From NCBI RefSeq assembly GCF_017948245.1, contig NZ_CP072867.1, forward strand, positions 248,001-312,000: DNA of 64,000 nucleotides, read 5' to 3'. Numbering within the stretch: position 1 is the stretch's first letter; each line of letters starts with the position of its first letter. This stretch comes from Rhizobium sp. NLR16a. GTDB taxonomy: Bacteria; Pseudomonadota; Alphaproteobacteria; Rhizobiales; Rhizobiaceae. The position numbers were made by a program, and so were the translations under genes. Positions 18,289 through 26,647 of the stretch are shown in pieces. Under the pieces are notes generated by a model, which was not told the DNA's origin, did not search any database, and saw only the letters and a list, made by a program, of their open reading frames with translations.

Positions 18289-19256
18289 CGATGGCGAGCG
18301 TGACGGCAACCCCGACAAGCAACGGTGCCGCCCTGCGCGGCGCCGTCTCCAACCGCAGGAGATGGCTGCGGCACGGCCTGCTGCAGCAGCTGGCGGCATT
18401 GCGCTGGGGCATCGTGGCGCTGATCATCGTCGGCTGGTTCGTCTATTATCCGATCGTCGACAACCTCTTTGTCAGCACAACCACCCAGGACATCTTCACC
18501 GGCGAGGTCGATTATGTCGGGCTCGACAATTACCGCCGGCTGCTGGACGATCCGGTCGTCTGGCGGGCGCTGACCAATAACGGCCTCTATGCCGTGCTCT
18601 CCGTCGTCTTCCAGGTCTTCGCGGCCTTCGTGCTTGCTGCCATCATCGAGGGGCTCAGGAGCCGCGCCTGGCGGAATTTCTGGCGGGCCGTCTATTTCAT
18701 TCCCTCGGCGATCTCCACCACGGTCACCGGCCTGCTGTTCTATTTCATCTACCAGCCGGATATCGGCCTTCTCGACGCCCTGCTGCATCTGCTCGGGCTG
18801 CAGAACCTGTCTTACACCTGGCTGGGTGACGAGCGCACGGCGATCTATGCGATCATCGCCATGAGCCAGTGGCAGGGCTTCGGCTATTCGACGCTGCTCT
18901 TCACCATCGCCATCCAGAAGATCCCGCGCGAACTCTACGATGCCGCCACGGTCGATGGGGCCGGGCCGCTCCGCCAGCTCTTCTGCATCACCTTTCCGCT
19001 CACCCGCGAAATGACCGGCATGATGATCATCGTCACCATTGCCGGCGCCTTCCAGGTTTTCAACGAAGTCATGGTGATGACCGGCGGCGGGCCGAACAAT
19101 TCGAGCCAGGTGCTGGGGACATGGCTTTACGAGCAGGGCTTCAACCAGAACGATATGGGCTATGCGGCCGCAATCGGCGTGGTCATCTTCCTCGCCACCC
19201 TGACGACAGGCCTGCTCCAGCTCTGGTACACCAAGCGGCGGAGGGTGGAGGCATGA
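18285..19256 (+). CDS. ABC sugar permease (MalF type)
   Basis: 323 residues. The start ATG at 18285 overlaps the binding-protein stop (ATGA). There are six membrane helices, the first WGIVALIIVGWFVYYPIVDNL. The cytoplasmic EAA loop is seen as ELYDAATVDGAGPLRQLFCIT. It forms the importer with the next gene. Confidence 0.92.
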   Translation: MTMASVTATPTSNGAALRGAVSNRRRWLRHGLLQQLAALRWGIVALIIVGWFVYYPIVDNLFVSTTTQDIFTGEVDYVGLDNYRRLLDDPVVWRALTNNGLYAVLSVVFQVFAAFVLAAIIEGLRSRAWRNFWRAVYFIPSAISTTVTGLLFYFIYQPDIGLLDALLHLLGLQNLSYTWLGDERTAIYAIIAMSQWQGFGYSTLLFTIAIQKIPRELYDAATVDGAGPLRQLFCITFPLTREMTGMMIIVTIAGAFQVFNEVMVMTGGGPNNSSQVLGTWLYEQGFNQNDMGYAAAIGVVIFLATLTTGLLQLWYTKRRRVEA

Positions 19257-20113
19257 GCACGGTGGTCATTCCTGCGGGCGCGCCGCTGCGCAACCCCTGG
19301 CTGGTCATCGGCAAGGGCGTGCTGATGGCGCTGCTGGTGGCGGCGGGCATTCTCGTCGTCTACCCGCTGGTCTGGATGGCGCTCGGCGGCTTCAAGTCGA
19401 ACAGCCAGATCTTCAGCGATCCCTTCGCGCTTCCCGACCGCTGGTCCTTCGACAATTATGTCGCGGCCTGGAACCAGGGTGTGCGCAACTTCCTGTTCTC
19501 GAGCCTGCTGGTGACGGTCGTATCGACCATCACCACGGTCTTCATCAGTGCTTGGACCGCCTATGGCCTGACCCGGACGCAGATGTTCGGCAAGCCTGTC
19601 ATCGTCGGTTTCGTGCTCGGCGGCATGATGCTCAGCCCGACGGTCGCGCTGGTGCCGCTCGTGCAGATGATGCAGAGCCTTGGCCTCTACAACACGCATT
19701 GGGCGCTGATCATCCTTTACACGGCCTTCCGCGTGCCCTTCACCACCTTCCTGATCCGCGCCTATATGCTCGATCTGCCGCGTGATCTCGACGAGGCGGC
19801 CATGATCGATGGCGCGAGCGAAGGGCAGATCTTTCGCAAGATCATGCTGCCGCTCTGCCGGTCGATCATCGTCTCCTGCATCATCCTGCACATCCTGTTT
19901 GCCTGGAACGAATATATCTTCGCGATGATCTTCACCAACCAGATCGACGTGCAGACCCTGCCGGTTGGCCTGACCTCGCTGATGGCCAAGCATGGCACCA
20001 ATTTCGCCGAGGTCTTCGCCGCCATGACCATCTCGGCGCTGCCGATCGTCGTCATCTTCTTCTTCACCCAGCGTTATTTCATCCGCGGCCTCACCGAAGG
20101 CATCGGCAAGTGA
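19253..20113 (+). CDS. ABC sugar permease (MalG type)
   Basis: 286 residues starting MSTVVIPAGAPL at 19253, overlapping the previous stop as ATGA. Membrane helices begin at GVLMALLVAAGILVVYPLVW. The EAA loop is DLDEAAMIDGASEGQIFRKI and the C-terminus YFIRGLTEGIGK is typical of MalG-type permeases. Confidence 0.92.
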   Translation: MSTVVIPAGAPLRNPWLVIGKGVLMALLVAAGILVVYPLVWMALGGFKSNSQIFSDPFALPDRWSFDNYVAAWNQGVRNFLFSSLLVTVVSTITTVFISAWTAYGLTRTQMFGKPVIVGFVLGGMMLSPTVALVPLVQMMQSLGLYNTHWALIILYTAFRVPFTTFLIRAYMLDLPRDLDEAAMIDGASEGQIFRKIMLPLCRSIIVSCIILHILFAWNEYIFAMIFTNQIDVQTLPVGLTSLMAKHGTNFAEVFAAMTISALPIVVIFFFTQRYFIRGLTEGIGK

Positions 20114-20117
20114 TTTC

Positions 20118-20291
20118 ATGAGGAAACCGGAAGTGCCAAAACTCTCGGCCAGGCAGCTGATCGGCGCCAATTTCAGCTTTCAGCACTATCCCTTCGAAAA
20201 GGTTGCGAAAATCATGCGCGGCTTCGGCTTCGCCGAAATCGAGCTCTGGGGGATCGCGCCTTGTCTCCAGCGGGCAGGGGAAGTCGCGTGA
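20118..20291 (+). pseudogene. Deleted remnant of a FrlC-like sugar epimerase/isomerase
   Basis: A 57-codon frame: the first 48 residues (LIGANFSFQHYPFEKVAKIM, then GFAEIELWGIAP) match the start of a xylose-isomerase-like TIM barrel of the FrlC (fructoselysine 3-epimerase) type, which should be about 280 residues. The sequence then jumps to a short tail, CLQRAGEVA, and stops. The stop still overlaps the kinase start as TGATG. An internal deletion of several hundred bases is the simplest reading, and it kept coupling to frlD. Catalytic metal ligands are gone. Confidence 0.75.
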
Positions 20292-21145
20292 TGGCAGCGA
20301 CGCGGCTGATTGCGGTTGGTGACAACTGCCTGGACGTTTACCTCAGCAAGAACAGCATGGCTGTCGGCGGCAATGCGCTTAATGTGGCGGCGCAATGGCA
20401 TCGGCAAGGCTGCGATGCCCGCTACTTCGGCGTTGTCGGCAAGGATGCCGAGGGCGACGTGATCGCCACGGCGATCGAAGCCGTCGGTCTGCCTGGGGCG
20501 GACCTCGAGCGGCGCGACGGCGCCACCGCCGTTACCCTGCTCCTGGAGCAGGATGGCGACCGCAGGTTCCTGCTTGAGGATCTTGGGGTCGGGCGCAATT
20601 TCGTTCCGTCTCCGGAACGCTATGCAGCACTGCGGCGGGCCGATTGGGTTCACCTCGGCACCAATTCCAGCGCCGAGCTCATCGAGCGGCTGATCGAGGA
20701 CCGCATTCGCTTCAGCATAGACGTCTCGACGGCGCACCAGTCACTGGATCTCAAGGGCGTGCCGCTGGTCTTCGCATCCGGGCCGGATGAGCCGAAGGTC
20801 CCGGTCGAGCCGGTCATCGGAGCCTTGAAGGAGCGTGGCGCCGCCAGGATCGTCCTGACCTGCGGCCCGCGCGGCGCCTTCTTTGACGACGGTGCGGAGC
20901 TCGTCCATGTGCCGGCGCAAGCAGTCGATGTCGTCGATACCTGCGGCGCCGGCGACAGTTTCATCGCCAGCTTTGTTGTCGCGCATCTTCTGAAGGGCAT
21001 GGATGCCGGGGCGGCCATGCGCCTTGCAACCGATGCGGCTGCCGGGACCTGCCTGCACGAAGGCGGCTTCCCGCAGAGGCTGGGTGCCATTCCGCCATGG
21101 CTCCTGCGGAAATATGCCGCCGAAATCTCTGCCGCGGAGGGCTGA
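20291..21145 (+). CDS. frlD: PfkB-family fructosyl-amino-acid 6-kinase (FrlD-like)
   Basis: 284 residues. It has the PfkB signature 1 region (GGNALNVAAQWHRQGC) and signature 2 VDTCGAGDSFIASFV with the catalytic Asp and anion hole. It should phosphorylate the imported Amadori compound at C6 for the SIS deglycase. Length and the short lid resemble FrlD. The start at 20291 is set by coupling to the frlC remnant; the alternative TTG at 20261 is less likely. Confidence 0.8.
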   Translation: MAATRLIAVGDNCLDVYLSKNSMAVGGNALNVAAQWHRQGCDARYFGVVGKDAEGDVIATAIEAVGLPGADLERRDGATAVTLLLEQDGDRRFLLEDLGVGRNFVPSPERYAALRRADWVHLGTNSSAELIERLIEDRIRFSIDVSTAHQSLDLKGVPLVFASGPDEPKVPVEPVIGALKERGAARIVLTCGPRGAFFDDGAELVHVPAQAVDVVDTCGAGDSFIASFVVAHLLKGMDAGAAMRLATDAAAGTCLHEGGFPQRLGAIPPWLLRKYAAEISAAEG

Positions 21146-21149
21146 CATC

Positions 21150-22556
21150 ATGGGCTACACCTTGAGACCGCCGGTCCTGGCGCGCGGCCCGGATCGCTCC
21201 TTCTGGCTGCAGGACGCTGGTGCCGCCCCGGTCACCACGCCGCTCGCGGGCGATCAGGCCGCCGATGTCGCCATTGTCGGCGGCGGCTATACCGGCCTGT
21301 GGACGGCGCTGCGCCTGAAGGACCAGGATCCCGGGCTCAAGATCGTGCTGCTCGAGGCGGATTGCTGCGGGGCAGGGGCATCCGGCCGCAATGGCGGCCA
21401 GGTCCACTCCTGGTTTGCCGAGATTGATCTCCTCGCCGCCGTGGTGGGAGAGACTGAGGCGCTTTCGCTCTGCCGGGCCACCGCCGATGCAATCAAGGAG
21501 CTGGAGGCCCTGCAGGCAAGCGGCGCGATCGACATGAATCTCAGGCTCGACGGATGGCTGTGGACGGCAAGCGCCAAGGCACAGGAAGGCGCATGGCAGA
21601 AGGCGCTTGACATGGCGGAGGCCCAGGGCGAAGCGCGCTTCAGCCGGCTCGATGCCGGCGAGATTGCCCGCCGCACCGGCTCCCGCGCCTCCTATATGGG
21701 CATTGCCGAGATGCGGGCAGGAACGGTGCAGCCGGCAAAGCTCGCCGCAGGCCTGCGCCGGCTCGCTCTCGCGCGCCATGTGATCATCCACGAAAAGACG
21801 CCCGTCACCGCGATCGAGCCGGGCGCCGTCGCCACCCTGCACACGCCGCAGGGCCGCCTTCGCGCCGGCCGCGTCGTGCTGGCGGCGAATGCCTGGCTTG
21901 CATCCGTTCCCGAGCTCCTGCGCTACACCTATGTGGTCGAAAGCCAGATCGTCGCCACGCAACCTGTGCCGGATCTGCTTCAGCGCCTGGGGTGGACGGG
22001 CGGCGAATCGATCTGCGACGCGCAGGCGCATGTGCTCTATTACCAGCGCACGCCGGAGGGGCGGGTGATCTTCGGCCGCGGCAGCGGCAAGATCGCCTAC
22101 GGCGACCGGATCGGTCCCTCCTTCAACCGCGGCACGGAAAAGGGCGCCGATAACAGGCGCGAGCTGGACCGGGTCTATCCCGAACTGAGAACCGTGAAGA
22201 TCGAGCACGACTGGTCGGGGCCGATCGACTGCACCGCCGATCACCTGCCGATCTTCGGCCATCTCGCGGGCCAGCCCAATATCTTCTTCGGCCTCGGCTT
22301 CAACGGCACCGGCATCGCCCAGACGCCCGTCGCCGGCCGCATCCTCGCGAGTCTGGTGCTCGGCCGGGATGATCAATGGAGCCGCAGCGGTCTTGTCGGA
22401 CTTGGCAAGCGCAAGACGCTGCCGCCGGAGCCGATCCGCTATCTCGGCGCCAGGCTCGTCCGCAAGGCGATCCGCCTTCGCAACGATGCCGAAATCGAGA
22501 ACCGGCCGGTCAACCCGATCGTCCGCTACATCTCCGAATTGAAGCCCGGCCGCTGA
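21150..22556 (+). CDS. FAD-dependent DAO-family oxidoreductase
   Basis: 468 residues with the N-terminal Rossmann FAD motif DVAIVGGGYTGLWTALRLK and EADCCGAGASGRNGGQVHSW, as in PuuB/DadA-type amine oxidases. The C-terminal FAD loop is FFGLGFNGTGIAQTPVAGRI. It is the last operon gene, 4 bases after frlD. In this setting it may oxidise a fructosyl amino acid or the freed amine. The substrate is inferred from context only. Confidence 0.88.
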   Translation: MGYTLRPPVLARGPDRSFWLQDAGAAPVTTPLAGDQAADVAIVGGGYTGLWTALRLKDQDPGLKIVLLEADCCGAGASGRNGGQVHSWFAEIDLLAAVVGETEALSLCRATADAIKELEALQASGAIDMNLRLDGWLWTASAKAQEGAWQKALDMAEAQGEARFSRLDAGEIARRTGSRASYMGIAEMRAGTVQPAKLAAGLRRLALARHVIIHEKTPVTAIEPGAVATLHTPQGRLRAGRVVLAANAWLASVPELLRYTYVVESQIVATQPVPDLLQRLGWTGGESICDAQAHVLYYQRTPEGRVIFGRGSGKIAYGDRIGPSFNRGTEKGADNRRELDRVYPELRTVKIEHDWSGPIDCTADHLPIFGHLAGQPNIFFGLGFNGTGIAQTPVAGRILASLVLGRDDQWSRSGLVGLGKRKTLPPEPIRYLGARLVRKAIRLRNDAEIENRPVNPIVRYISELKPGR

Positions 22557-22642
22557 GGCGTGGTTGCCACTGCCATGAGGCGGCCGCGGTGCCCAAAAGA
22601 CGCGTCGCCAGCGTGGTTTAGGCTCGCAGCGCGACCTTCAAG

Positions 22643-23410
22643 ATGAGTGTCGGCCTATTTCATCGAGCCGAGCGGCGCAATTTTCATCTCGGCCGTGGCA
22701 CCGTCATCCGCACGGATAATTTCGAGGAATGGCTGCGCTCCACCCAGTCGCGCCGCGGCAAGATTGGCTATCGCGCCTTCGAGACCGATCTTGCCGACGG
22801 CCGCTGGCTGTGGATGACCGAGGCGGTGCAGAAGAACGGCTGGATGCTCTGCATCGCCAGCGACATCACCCGTCTCAAGGTCCATGGCCGCACCGTCCGG
22901 CAGGATCGCGACCAGGCGATCAAGGCCTCCTACACCGACGAACTCACCGGCGTCGCCAACCGCCGCTTCGTCATGGCGCGCGTCGAAGACATGCTTGAAG
23001 CCGCCCGGCATGGCAGCAGCGGCTGCCTCGCCGTTTTCGACATCGACAATTTCAAGCACATCAACGACCGGCTCGGCCACCACGCCGGCGATCTGGTGCT
23101 GCGCGATTTCGCCCACCGCATCCACCAGAATGTCCGCCGCAACGATTGCTTCGGCCGGGTCGGCGGCGAAGAATTCCTCCTCGTCATGCCGGCCACCGGC
23201 CCGGAAGACGCGCTTGCCATGGTCGAGCGCATGCTGACGGTGATCCGCTTCTCCAGGCCGCTGCCGGACTCGCCCGACTTCAGCTACACGTGTTCTGCCG
23301 GCATCGCCGCCTGTGTGCCGACGGACAGCGCGTCGGAGCTTTACCGGCGGGCGGATCAGGCGTTGTATGATGCGAAGATGAGTGGACGGGATAGGGTGCG
23401 GGCGGCGTAG
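22643..23410 (+). pseudogene. Damaged second copy of the PAS-GGDEF gene (copy B)
   Basis: Near-identical to copy A from RGTVIRT onward, with GGEEF and RxxD kept, but the PAS N-terminus (first 58 residues) is lost. Homology begins at 22650; a net 28-base deletion after TCGAGCCG shifts the frame. The ATG at 22643 opens a hybrid start (MSVGLFHRAERRNFHLGRG) in the shifted frame and then enters the GGDEF frame, so a 255-residue protein is still possible. No clear ribosome site precedes it. It may be a constitutive cyclase or a remnant. Confidence 0.8.
22650..23410 (+). repeat. Direct repeat, copy B of the GGDEF-gene duplication
   Basis: Matches 13585-14373 in the same orientation. The repeats flank the whole Amadori operon and its regulator. 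Differences cluster at both ends (codons around 22680-22720 and after 23330), while the middle has only a handful of changes. Confidence 0.9.
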
Positions 23411-23499
23411 GGTGCTGACGGGTGATTGTGATCGACTCTCCTTGAATGAGGGATGCAAGCGCCGTATCTCAGCCGACCTCGTCGTGCTACGCATTGTAC

Positions 23500-24411
23500 A
23501 TGGGATTCGGGGTTTTCATTCACCGCACAGATTCAATCTACAAAGACAGGCCGGCAGAGCAATATCAGTTCCCGCGCCAGTATCTTGGTCGCGTGCAAGC
23601 CTGCCTTGGAGATTGGATCATATACTACCAGCCGCGCAAGATCGCGGCGACTCGCGGCTATTTTGCAGTCGCCAAGGTAGCCCAAGTCATTCCTGATCCG
23701 GAGGAATCCGGCATGTATCTGGCACTCATCGAGCCAGGCAGCTACCTCGATTTCATCAATGCCGTTCCGTTCAGTGGGCCGGACGGCGTCATTGAGCGAG
23801 GCGTGTTGAACGAGGAGGGGCGGATCTCCGGCAGAGCGCAGGCCGCGGTGCGCCCGATATCCGCGGCGGACTTCAATCACATTGTGTCGATTGGCCTGGA
23901 CGAGCACGAGCCTGAACTGCCTCGGCTGGGTGAACCCGCAGCAACGCACCCCGCTGATGGGTTTGAAGATGGAGCCCAGGCGCCTTTCCTCTTCGAGCAC
24001 GAGCGCGACCGGGTTATACAGCTTTCGTCGCGGATCGTTCGCGATCGGCTGTTTCGCCGGCTGGTTCTGCAGGCCTATGACAAGAGGTGCGCGATCACTG
24101 GCCTAAAGCTCATTAACGGTGGCGGACGTGCGGAAGTTGATGCCGCACATATCCGTCCCGTGGAGGCAAATGGGCCTGATGTTCTCACCAACGGCATTGC
24201 TCTTTCTGGCACCGCGCACTGGATGTTTGACCGCGGGCTGATCAGCCTCTCGGATGATCTCGATGTCCTGATCTCGCGGCAAGCCAACGATCCAGAAAGC
24301 ATTCGAAGTCTGATTAACAAGTCGGGAAGGGCGATTGTGCCTTCACGACCGTTCGAGCGGCCCCATCCTCATTTTCTCAGCTGGCATCGCGAAAATTGCT
24401 TCAAGAAATAG
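23500..24411 (+). CDS. HNH endonuclease with N-terminal PUA/EVE-like domain
   Basis: 303 residues. The C-terminal HNH domain has CAITGLKLINGG, the His of VDAAHIRPVEA and the Asn/His of LTNGIALSGTAHWMFD. The N-terminal half (LGDWIIYYQPRKIAATRGYF, then KVAQVIPDPE) looks like a PUA/EVE-type fold used by modification-dependent type IV restriction enzymes to read altered bases. It stands at the left edge of the island, right after GGDEF copy B. The start at 23500 is chosen by domain layout; 23446 is also possible, and neither has a good ribosome site. DNA target unknown. Confidence 0.8.
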   Translation: MGFGVFIHRTDSIYKDRPAEQYQFPRQYLGRVQACLGDWIIYYQPRKIAATRGYFAVAKVAQVIPDPEESGMYLALIEPGSYLDFINAVPFSGPDGVIERGVLNEEGRISGRAQAAVRPISAADFNHIVSIGLDEHEPELPRLGEPAATHPADGFEDGAQAPFLFEHERDRVIQLSSRIVRDRLFRRLVLQAYDKRCAITGLKLINGGGRAEVDAAHIRPVEANGPDVLTNGIALSGTAHWMFDRGLISLSDDLDVLISRQANDPESIRSLINKSGRAIVPSRPFERPHPHFLSWHRENCFKK

Positions 24412-24581
24412 AAAGATAAGAAGTCGGGTAAAGCTCCGCATCAATATCGGAGATCGTACAGGGAGAACGAACCCAGCTTTCATACGCCGCCGGTTTGTCG
24501 AGTGAGTCGAAGTTAGCTCCATTTCTTGGTTCCAGTGAGAATGCTTTTTCGCTAATAGCGACAGCTGGTCGATAGTGGGTG

Positions 24582-25961
24582 ATGTGTATGGCTATGCATA
24601 AGGACGAGGTCCTCAACTCTTTGGCGGCGACGGCGAACGTAGCGCAATTCGTCAGTTTCCGTCCGGCGATGAATAGTTCGATCGTTCAGAGCTATTGCCG
24701 CGTGGCAGAGTATCCGGAGAACCACCGTTTTGCCGATACGCAATCTGCTGTTGAGGCCCTTCTTGCAGCCAGTTCAGACAGGATGGTCAACGTCAGAAGC
24801 TACGAGCCTAACAGTCCTCGGAGCAGAGAGTTTGTGTACGGTCTAAAGGGCGTCGATGAAGTGCTAAATGTGCTTGCGCGGTTGTCTGAAGATAGACTGC
24901 ATCTCATTGTCAACGAAACCATTGACATTAATGACGGCGGTGTTTCTGGGGTAGTGCAAGGACAACTGATCGAGTTCGCACCTGATGATACGCCCCGATG
25001 CGTGGAAAAGGCTGGCGTGGCCTCTCTTCCCTTTCATTTGGGAGAGCGGATATTGCATACGGTGTATGGCTTTACGCCAGAACTGAATTTTCCTGCTAAT
25101 GCTCGCGTAGAGTTCAGCATTCATCCCAAAGCCAGGGGCTACCACGGCAGACATACAATTATCTGGGAGTTTGAACCGGATGTTCCCGAGTTCCTGCCAG
25201 CCGTGGTTCATTGGCCAAATCGCTTTAGCCGGCATCTTGGGGACAAGGTATACGGCCTGTTGGTTGCAGACAGTTTGGGATTGCCTGTTCCCAGGACGAC
25301 GGTCGTTGCAAGAAGGACAGCGCCATTCACCTTTGGCAGGGAAACCGGTTCATTCGAGGTTTGGACACGAACGGCACCGAGAGAGGCTCAGCCGGGCCTT
25401 TATACGACCGTGAAGGGCTGGCTCGATCCATTTGCTCTGCTGAGCAAAGAAGATCCGGAAGGAAAGCATCTGCAAGCAGTCTTGTCTCAGGCTGCGGTAA
25501 GGGCGAAATTCTCTGGCGCAGCCGTGGCAGGTCCGAAAGGTAGCCTAATAATCGAAGGCCGACGAGGCGAAGGTGACCTGTTCATGCTTGGTCATCAGCC
25601 ACCTGAAAACCTGCCGTCCTTTGTTGTCGAAAATGTCCAAGCAACGTACAAGGTTCTTGCGAACCGACTAGGTCCAGTTCGGTTTGAATGGGTGCACGAC
25701 GGAGATGTGGTATGGGTCGTGCAATTGCATTGCGGGGCCACGGGGTCCGAGGCTGATGTGATCGTCCCAGGGGAAGCTACATCATGGATCGAATTTGACA
25801 TTGTGGCAGGGCTTGATGCCTTGCGGCAACTATTGTCAACTATTGAAGTCAATCAAGGTGTCCTGATTGTCGGCGAGGTAGGACTTACCAGTCACGTCGC
25901 GGACTTGCTGAGAAAGGCGAAACTGCCAGCGCGGTTAACGTCGAAACCAGACAATCATTAA
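24582..25961 (+). CDS. ATP-grasp protein resembling the PEP synthase/PPDK N-terminal domain
   Basis: About 459 residues; several Met codons (24582, 24588, 24594) could start it. VNVRSYEPNSPRSREFVYGL resembles the 'VRSS...F.G' segment of PEP synthase. NDGGVSGVVQGQLIEFAPDD resembles the ATP-grasp core, and FEWVHDGDVVWVVQL matches the closing 'EW....W.lQ' strand. It lacks the phospho-His and PEP-binding domains of full PEP synthase. It converges on the DUF7002 gene: the two TAA stops share TTAA at 25958-25961. Function is unknown; a ligase or nucleotide-dependent phosphotransferase is plausible. Confidence 0.7.
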   Translation: MCMAMHKDEVLNSLAATANVAQFVSFRPAMNSSIVQSYCRVAEYPENHRFADTQSAVEALLAASSDRMVNVRSYEPNSPRSREFVYGLKGVDEVLNVLARLSEDRLHLIVNETIDINDGGVSGVVQGQLIEFAPDDTPRCVEKAGVASLPFHLGERILHTVYGFTPELNFPANARVEFSIHPKARGYHGRHTIIWEFEPDVPEFLPAVVHWPNRFSRHLGDKVYGLLVADSLGLPVPRTTVVARRTAPFTFGRETGSFEVWTRTAPREAQPGLYTTVKGWLDPFALLSKEDPEGKHLQAVLSQAAVRAKFSGAAVAGPKGSLIIEGRRGEGDLFMLGHQPPENLPSFVVENVQATYKVLANRLGPVRFEWVHDGDVVWVVQLHCGATGSEADVIVPGEATSWIEFDIVAGLDALRQLLSTIEVNQGVLIVGEVGLTSHVADLLRKAKLPARLTSKPDNH

Positions 25962-26647
25962 GGGCGATCGCTGTCTGTAGCACGGTCGCTTCGCCATATC
26001 TCTTCTAAGACGCGGTCACCCTCTACCTTGTGAACCGCGAGGACATATTTGGTCAGGTCCGGCACGGAATGATCGACGACAAGCTCAACAACGTTGTCTT
26101 CTTTTCGGCGCTTTGAGCGCTCTTGGAAGGGAAAATCAGCAATTCGCTTAAATGTTTGAAGACCTCTCGGTTGAGGATTGAACAGCGTGGAGCCGCTATT
26201 CAAAGTGCTCAGCCAAATCCGCTCCCTGTGGCTCGAAATTAAGCCTGCCGCGTCAATAGTGAGTACCGTCTGCGGTTTATCTCGGTACGCCCTTGCTTTC
26301 AGCAATCGCCAAATCCGAGAGGCTGATAGCCAAAAGAAGCTTCTTGAATTTAGAAGTTCGTACCAGTCTTTAGGTGTTAGTCCATCTTCCAGGCATTTTG
26401 CCAAAAGGTGATCTCTCATTGGCTTTTGGTCACGAATAACCGCCCCCGGTAGCCTTTCTGCTCTCAACGGAACCGATTCGGGGCGTCTTTGAGATTCTAA
26501 CGCGAAACGTTGCTCTCCGCCGATCTTATAGAGGTCAAGCAGAGCACTCGCACTCAGCAGCCCATGCTGCTGAATAGCAGGCCAAGCTCCATCATGAGCC
26601 ATGTGATAGAGGCGCGGATAGTTTGCGATCAGCTCTTCTTCAGTCAT
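25958..26647 (-). CDS. DUF7002-like protein, possible ADP-ribosyltransferase fold
   Basis: 229 residues from ATG 26647, with ribosome site GAAGGG 6 bases upstream; the start overlaps the end of the kinase-PurZ gene by 8 bases, so they are co-translated. The N-terminal LYHMAHDGAWPAIQQHGLLS resembles the entry motif of DarT/DUF4433-type and other ART-fold proteins (Y-H-x-T/A ... I-x-x-x-G-L-L). Later parts (FFWLSASRIWRLLKARAYRD) fit DUF7002 as I recall it. NAD-dependent transfer is inference. The adjoining enzyme suggests a toxin or effector whose output depends on nucleotides. Confidence 0.6.
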   Translation of the reverse strand: MTEEELIANYPRLYHMAHDGAWPAIQQHGLLSASALLDLYKIGGEQRFALESQRRPESVPLRAERLPGAVIRDQKPMRDHLLAKCLEDGLTPKDWYELLNSRSFFWLSASRIWRLLKARAYRDKPQTVLTIDAAGLISSHRERIWLSTLNSGSTLFNPQPRGLQTFKRIADFPFQERSKRRKEDNVVELVVDHSVPDLTKYVLAVHKVEGDRVLEEIWRSDRATDSDRP

